Part shown: piece by piece, positions 15,748 through 19,347 of the stretch
How positions within the stretch are numbered: position 1 is the stretch's first letter
Layout: each line of letters begins with the position of its first letter
Source: an uncultured Micrococcaceae bacterium
GTDB lineage: Bacteria > Actinomycetota > Actinomycetes > Actinomycetales > Micrococcaceae
Length of the DNA: 19,347 bases
Direction: 5' to 3'
Assembly (NCBI GenBank): GCA_937896705.1
Contig: CALBOC010000173.1
Location: 1 to 19,347 of the forward strand
Made by a program: the position numbers and the translations under genes
The notes under the pieces: generated by a model
Databases searched by the model: none
Seen by the model: the letters and a program-made list of their open reading frames with translations, nothing else
What the model was told of the DNA's origin: nothing

Positions 15748-16317
15748 TTAGTCGGTTGCTCGGCCCTGGTACTCACCATTTTTGGTGTCTACACGGACTT
15801 TTGTACCTTCGTCGATAAATAACGGAACTTGGATTTCCAAACCGGTTTCTAGGGTGGCGGGTTTGGTCCCACCGGATGAGCGATCACCTTGGAGCCCGGG
15901 CTCGGTGTAGGTGACTTCTAGCACCACGGTGGCGGGCAGTTCCAAATACAGAGGTGTGCCATCTGAGATAGCGATTTGTGCGTTGTCATTTTCCAGCAAG
16001 AAGTTCGCCGCGTTACCGACCACCGAGGAGGGGACCATTATTTGGTCGAAGGTGGTCAGATCCATGAATACAAAATCGTCGCCGTCGCGGTAGAGGTACT
16101 GGTACTCGGAGCGGTCGACGGTGGCGAATTCGACTTTGGCTCCGGCGTTCCAGGTTTTATCAATGATCTTATTTGAGGTCAGGTTTTTGATTTTGGTGCG
16201 AACGAAGGCACCACCTTTACCTGGTTTGACGTGCTGGAATTCTTGAACCTGCCAGAGCTGGCCGTCCAGAACGACGACTGAGCCGTTTTTGATGTCGTTA
16301 CTGCTGAGCATAACCAT
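15748..16317 (-). CDS. efp: Translation elongation factor P
   Basis: 189 residues; relieves ribosome stalling at polyproline stretches. Three beta-barrel domains are present: KOW-like domain 1 (about 3-65) with the loop [10 protein letters not shown] and Lys34 at its tip, OB domain 2 ([32 protein letters not shown]) and domain 3 ([50 protein letters not shown]). No EpmA or EpmB modification gene lies nearby. The chosen ATG has AGGAAG about ten bases upstream; a second ATG two codons on is possible. The 110-base gap to the upstream aro gene holds only short hairpins and no convincing promoter. Confidence 0.95.
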   Translation of the reverse strand: MVMLSSNDIKNGSVVVLDGQLWQVQEFQHVKPGKGGAFVRTKIKNLTSNKIIDKTWNAGAKVEFATVDRSEYQYLYRDGDDFVFMDLTTFDQIMVPSSVVGNAANFLLENDNAQIAISDGTPLYLELPATVVLEVTYTEPGLQGDRSSGGTKPATLETGLEIQVPLFIDEGTKVRVDTKNGEYQGRATD

Positions 16318-16427
16318 GGGGCGTATTCTTCCTAAGGTCGTGGGATGGGTATCGTGTCTGGCAGTCCAGGAGTGTCCCCGTGAGGGGGCCGTGTCCTAGT
16401 CTAAGCCACGGAGCAAATCCGGGGCTG

Positions 16428-18095
16428 TTACTCGGCGATTTCCTGGTAAGCGGCAAACAGCAATGACTCATCGGGAACGTCGTAGATGGCCGGTGCGCCC
16501 TGAGCCTCCAGGATCACGAACCGGAGTTGTTCCCCACGGTTCTTCTTATCGCGTCGGATACCATCCAGCAGTGTAGCCCAGCGGTCTCCCTGATAGGAGG
16601 TGGGGAGGCCGACGCCTTCGAGGATGCGCTTGTGTCGCTCTACGGTTTCATCGTCGAGGCGGCCAACTGAGCGGGCCAGTTCTGCTGCAAAGACCATGCC
16701 CACGGCCACCGCGGCACCGTGACGGTATTGGTAACGTTCTGCCAATTCAATCGCGTGACCGAGCGTATGGCCGTAGTTGAGCATCTGCCGCTGGTTGGAT
16801 TCTTTGAGATCTGCACCGACAATATCGGCTTTGACCTGCACGGCTCGTTCGATGAGTTCGCGTAAGATTGGCGAGTGCGGGTTCGTGACCTGCCCCGTGT
16901 TATCTTCGATGAGGTCCAAGATCTTCCCATCGGCGATGAACCCGCATTTAATGACTTCGGCTAGCCCGGAAATCAATTCATTTTTCGGCAAGGTCAACAG
17001 TGTGTCGAGATCCGCCAGCACCCCGGCGGGTGGGTGGAATGAACCCACGAGGTTTTTGCCCTCGGCGGTATTGATACCGGTTTTCCCACCGACAGCTGCA
17101 TCGACCATGCCCAACAGTGTGGTGGGCATGTGGACGACGCGCACGCCACGTAGCCACGTTGCGGCGACGAATCCGGCGAGGTCGGATACCGCTCCCCCAC
17201 CGACAGAGACAACAGCATCTGAGCGGGTAAAGTCACTTTGGCCAAGTACCTGCCAGCAGAACGAGGCGACTTCAATGTGTTTGCCTTCTTCGGAGTCTGG
17301 TATTTCCACCAGAATGGCGTTGTAACCGGCATCGTCGAGGGCAGATTTGACGACGTCACCGGTAGCGCGCAATGCACGGGGCAAAATGATAGCCACCCGG
17401 TGCGGGTGAGGACCCAGAATACCCGGTAGTTGTGACAACAGCCCTTTGCCGATCACCACGTCGTAGCCGCCGGTGACTTCTTGTTCGGAGCCGCCGGAAA
17501 CCTTGATGACGGTGGGTTGCTCGACGGTGGGGTTCGTGGATGATTCAGACATAGACTCGGTCGTTTTCCTTGACAAAAATTGCTCGTATCCTTCGATGAT
17601 CTTAGTCGCCACTGTCTCTACGTCCAGTCCGGAGGTATCAACCACCCGGTGGGCTGAATCTGTGTAGTAGCTATGGCGTGCCTGGCGAATTCGAGACCAG
17701 TTGCCGGCTGGGTCCCCGGCCAAAACGGGCCGATCGGCGGCATTACCTAACCGTTGCAACGCTTGGTCCTCGGCAACATCCAAGAACACGACGTATCCCC
17801 GTTGTTTGATGAGCTCTCGATTTGCACAACGGATCACAGCTCCGCCGCCCAAGGAGATAACTCCAAGATCACGCCGTTTCATCGCCTCGGCGATCACGGT
17901 CTCTTCTTGGTCCCGGAAAGCGGCTTCACCGTGAGTCGCAAAATACTCTGCAACCACACCGTGGCGTGTGACGAAGAGATCATCGGTGTCGACGAACTCA
18001 GCGCCAAGTCGTTGCGCTAAATGCTTGCCAACGGTGGTTTTGCCAGAGCCCATCGGGCCAATCAAGACGACCGGAGGGGAATCCTGTGTCTGCAT
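16428..18095 (-). CDS. aroKB: Bifunctional shikimate kinase / 3-dehydroquinate synthase (AroK-AroB fusion)
   Basis: 555 residues in one frame. Residues 1-175 are shikimate kinase (shikimate + ATP to shikimate 3-phosphate): Walker A GPMGSGKT (13-20), DTDD (36-39), Arg61 in AAFRDQE, LGGGAV (82-87), lid Arg122 (DRPVL) and Arg140. Residues about 195-555 are 3-dehydroquinate synthase (DAHP to 3-dehydroquinate, NAD and zinc dependent): SVGGGAVSDLAGFVAATWLRG, MPTTLLGMVDAAVGGKTGIN, KNLVGSFHPP, and metal ligands Glu380 (GLAEVIK), His443 (NYGHTLGH) and His459 (YRHGAAVAVGM). The linker (about 176-194, SRKTTESMSESSTNPTVEQ) is polar and contains Met182. The ATG follows the aroC stop by two bases. Separate aroK and aroB genes are the usual state. 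The kinase and synthase are not consecutive pathway steps. Confidence 0.94.
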   Translation of the reverse strand: MQTQDSPPVVLIGPMGSGKTTVGKHLAQRLGAEFVDTDDLFVTRHGVVAEYFATHGEAAFRDQEETVIAEAMKRRDLGVISLGGGAVIRCANRELIKQRGYVVFLDVAEDQALQRLGNAADRPVLAGDPAGNWSRIRQARHSYYTDSAHRVVDTSGLDVETVATKIIEGYEQFLSRKTTESMSESSTNPTVEQPTVIKVSGGSEQEVTGGYDVVIGKGLLSQLPGILGPHPHRVAIILPRALRATGDVVKSALDDAGYNAILVEIPDSEEGKHIEVASFCWQVLGQSDFTRSDAVVSVGGGAVSDLAGFVAATWLRGVRVVHMPTTLLGMVDAAVGGKTGINTAEGKNLVGSFHPPAGVLADLDTLLTLPKNELISGLAEVIKCGFIADGKILDLIEDNTGQVTNPHSPILRELIERAVQVKADIVGADLKESNQRQMLNYGHTLGHAIELAERYQYRHGAAVAVGMVFAAELARSVGRLDDETVERHKRILEGVGLPTSYQGDRWATLLDGIRRDKKNRGEQLRFVILEAQGAPAIYDVPDESLLFAAYQEIAE

Positions 18096-18097
18096 AG

Positions 18098-19330
18098 TTA
18101 TAGCGGGTCACCCATAGCATCGTCGGAGATTACCTCTTCGGTGGGTTCAGGAATATGCGGTAGCGCAGCGAGGTATGTTTCCATGTTCCGCTGGGTCTCT
18201 GTGACCGAATCGCCGCCGAACTTCTCTAGCACTTCTCCGGCGATGACTAAGGCCACCATCGCTTCGGCGACCACCCCGGAGGCCGGGACTGCCGTCACAT
18301 CGGAGCGCTGGTGATGCGCTTTGGTGGCTTGGCCGGTGGCCACATCGACGGTTTGCAAGGCGCGGGGCACGGTGGCAATCGGTTTCATAGCCACGCGAAC
18401 GCGAATCGGTCCACCGGTTGACATGCCGGCTTCGATACCACCGGCACGGTGCGTCGCACGGGTTACCGAACCCTCCGGGGTGCGCAGAATTTCATCGTGA
18501 GCGGCTGAACCAACGCGGGTCGCGGTGGTAAACCCGTCGCCGATTTCGACACCCTTCATGGCTTGGATGCCCATGAGTGCGCCGGCGAGCTTGGAATCTA
18601 AGCGCCGGTCCCAGTGGATGTGCGAACCTAAACCGACCGGTGCGTTGTGCACGAGCACCTCGACGACACCCCCGAGGGTTTCGCCGGCTTTCTTGGTCGC
18701 ATCTACGACCTCGACCATCTTGGCCGACACGTCTGGGTCGATGCAGCGCAGCGGATCCGCGTCCAAGGCTTCCACGTCGTTGACCGTGGGGAATTCGTAG
18801 CCGTCAGCCAGGGCCACATCCCCCATTTGCACGGTGTGGGAAACGGTGGTGATGCCCAGTTCAGCAAGGAAGTGTTGTGCCACCCGGCCCAATGCCACCC
18901 GAGTCGCGGTTTCTCGAGCCGAAGCGCGTTCAAGCAGTGGCCGGGCTTCGTCGAAACCATATTTTTGCATCCCGGCCATGTCCGCGTGACCGGGACGGGG
19001 CCGGGTCAGCTTCGCATTGCGGGCTAGGCCCTCGATCTCCGCGGGATCCACCGGATCGGGGTTCATGACCTTTTCCCATTTGGGCCATTCAGTGTTGGCA
19101 ATATGGATCGCCACTGGAGAACCCAGCGTCACGCCGTGACGGACTCCGCCAATGATGGTGACTTCATCTTTTTCGAACTTCATTCGCGCGCCGCGGCCAT
19201 AGCCGAGTCGACGACGCTGTAGGGCCTCCTGGATGTCGGCGGTGGTGATCTGGATCCCCGCCGGAAGGCCCTCGATTATTCCCACAAGACCGGAGCCGTG
19301 AGATTCTCCTGCTGTTAACCAACGCATCAT
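18098..19330 (-). CDS. aroC: Chorismate synthase
   Basis: 410 residues; converts EPSP to chorismate with reduced FMN, the last common step of aromatic amino acid synthesis. The N-terminus [25 protein letters not shown] is diagnostic. [56 protein letters not shown], the C-terminal [14 protein letters not shown] segment ([11 protein letters not shown]), [15 protein letters not shown] and [23 protein letters not shown] follow in the expected order. Two adjacent ATGs (19330 and 19327) could start it. The upstream region is cut by the window edge. It is followed two bases later by the aroKB gene. Confidence 0.96.
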   Translation of the reverse strand: MMRWLTAGESHGSGLVGIIEGLPAGIQITTADIQEALQRRRLGYGRGARMKFEKDEVTIIGGVRHGVTLGSPVAIHIANTEWPKWEKVMNPDPVDPAEIEGLARNAKLTRPRPGHADMAGMQKYGFDEARPLLERASARETATRVALGRVAQHFLAELGITTVSHTVQMGDVALADGYEFPTVNDVEALDADPLRCIDPDVSAKMVEVVDATKKAGETLGGVVEVLVHNAPVGLGSHIHWDRRLDSKLAGALMGIQAMKGVEIGDGFTTATRVGSAAHDEILRTPEGSVTRATHRAGGIEAGMSTGGPIRVRVAMKPIATVPRALQTVDVATGQATKAHHQRSDVTAVPASGVVAEAMVALVIAGEVLEKFGGDSVTETQRNMETYLAALPHIPEPTEEVISDDAMGDPL

Positions 19331-19347
19331 ACGCCCGATTCTTTCAT
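19327..19347 (-). CDS. Possible 3' end of an upstream gene overlapping aroC (partial)
   Basis: On the minus strand the last bases of the window read, in one frame, M-K-E-S-G-V-stop, with TGA at 19327-19329. This would overlap the aroC ATG as ATGA, the same junction type used elsewhere in these operons. In related genomes aroE often precedes aroC, but six codons cannot identify a gene. Support is weak and positional only. Confidence 0.2.
   Translation of the reverse strand: MKESGV

Noticed and set aside
16318..16427. Small hairpins and a TAGACT -10-like box between aroKB and efp
   Set aside because: Stems are only about 4 bp (CCCC/GGGG, CTGG/CCAG) and there is no matching -35; both are common by chance in GC-rich DNA.
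1..19347. Mobile elements, tRNA/rRNA genes, CRISPR arrays, toxin-antitoxin or defence genes
   Set aside because: None was seen; the window is almost entirely filled by conserved housekeeping genes in a known actinobacterial order.

Overview
This window is an ordinary-looking chromosomal core-metabolism segment of a Gram-positive actinobacterium, most likely from the Micrococcales and possibly a Micrococcaceae relative of moderate GC. Four things support this: a mycobacterial-type integration host factor (mihF) next to gmk; a type-2 OMP decarboxylase; a PriA with no helicase motifs; and a gene order (aroC-aroK/aroB-efp-nusB-pyrR-pyrB-pyrC-PH-like-carA-carB-pyrF-mihF-gmk-rpoZ-coaBC-metK-priA) that matches the arrangement known from Mycobacterium tuberculosis and other actinobacteria. 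The genus is inference. Apart from a short 3' gene end at the left edge, every gene lies on the minus strand, so transcription runs from high to low coordinates. No insertion sequence, prophage, tRNA, rRNA or CRISPR was seen.

In the direction of transcription, the first block (19347-15280) makes chorismate and supports translation: aroC, a fused shikimate kinase/3-dehydroquinate synthase gene, efp and nusB. The second block (15279-6471) is a complete de novo pyrimidine operon: pyrR, pyrB, pyrC, a small membrane-anchored PH-like protein, carA, carB and pyrF. Its genes overlap or nearly touch. Upstream of pyrR the leader folds into a textbook PyrR-binding hairpin whose 3' arm is the pyrR ribosome binding site, which implies translational repression by uridine nucleotides. 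The third block is mihF, ended by a perfect 14-bp hairpin. It is followed by gmk-rpoZ-coaBC-metK-priA (nucleotide, transcription, CoA, SAM and replication-restart functions), probably started by a promoter just after the hairpin.

The most unusual feature is in carA. The glutaminase domain is full length and in frame, but the nucleophilic cysteine is glycine (GIGLGHQ) and the catalytic histidine is tyrosine (QYYPE). CarB keeps its ATP-grasp catalytic residues. The carbamoyl-phosphate synthetase encoded here should therefore be unable to use glutamine and would have to run on free ammonia, or be complemented from elsewhere in the genome. Secondary points of interest are the AroK-AroB fusion with a relic internal start, a dyad with two mutually exclusive hairpins between nusB and pyrR, and a hairpin in front of rpoZ.
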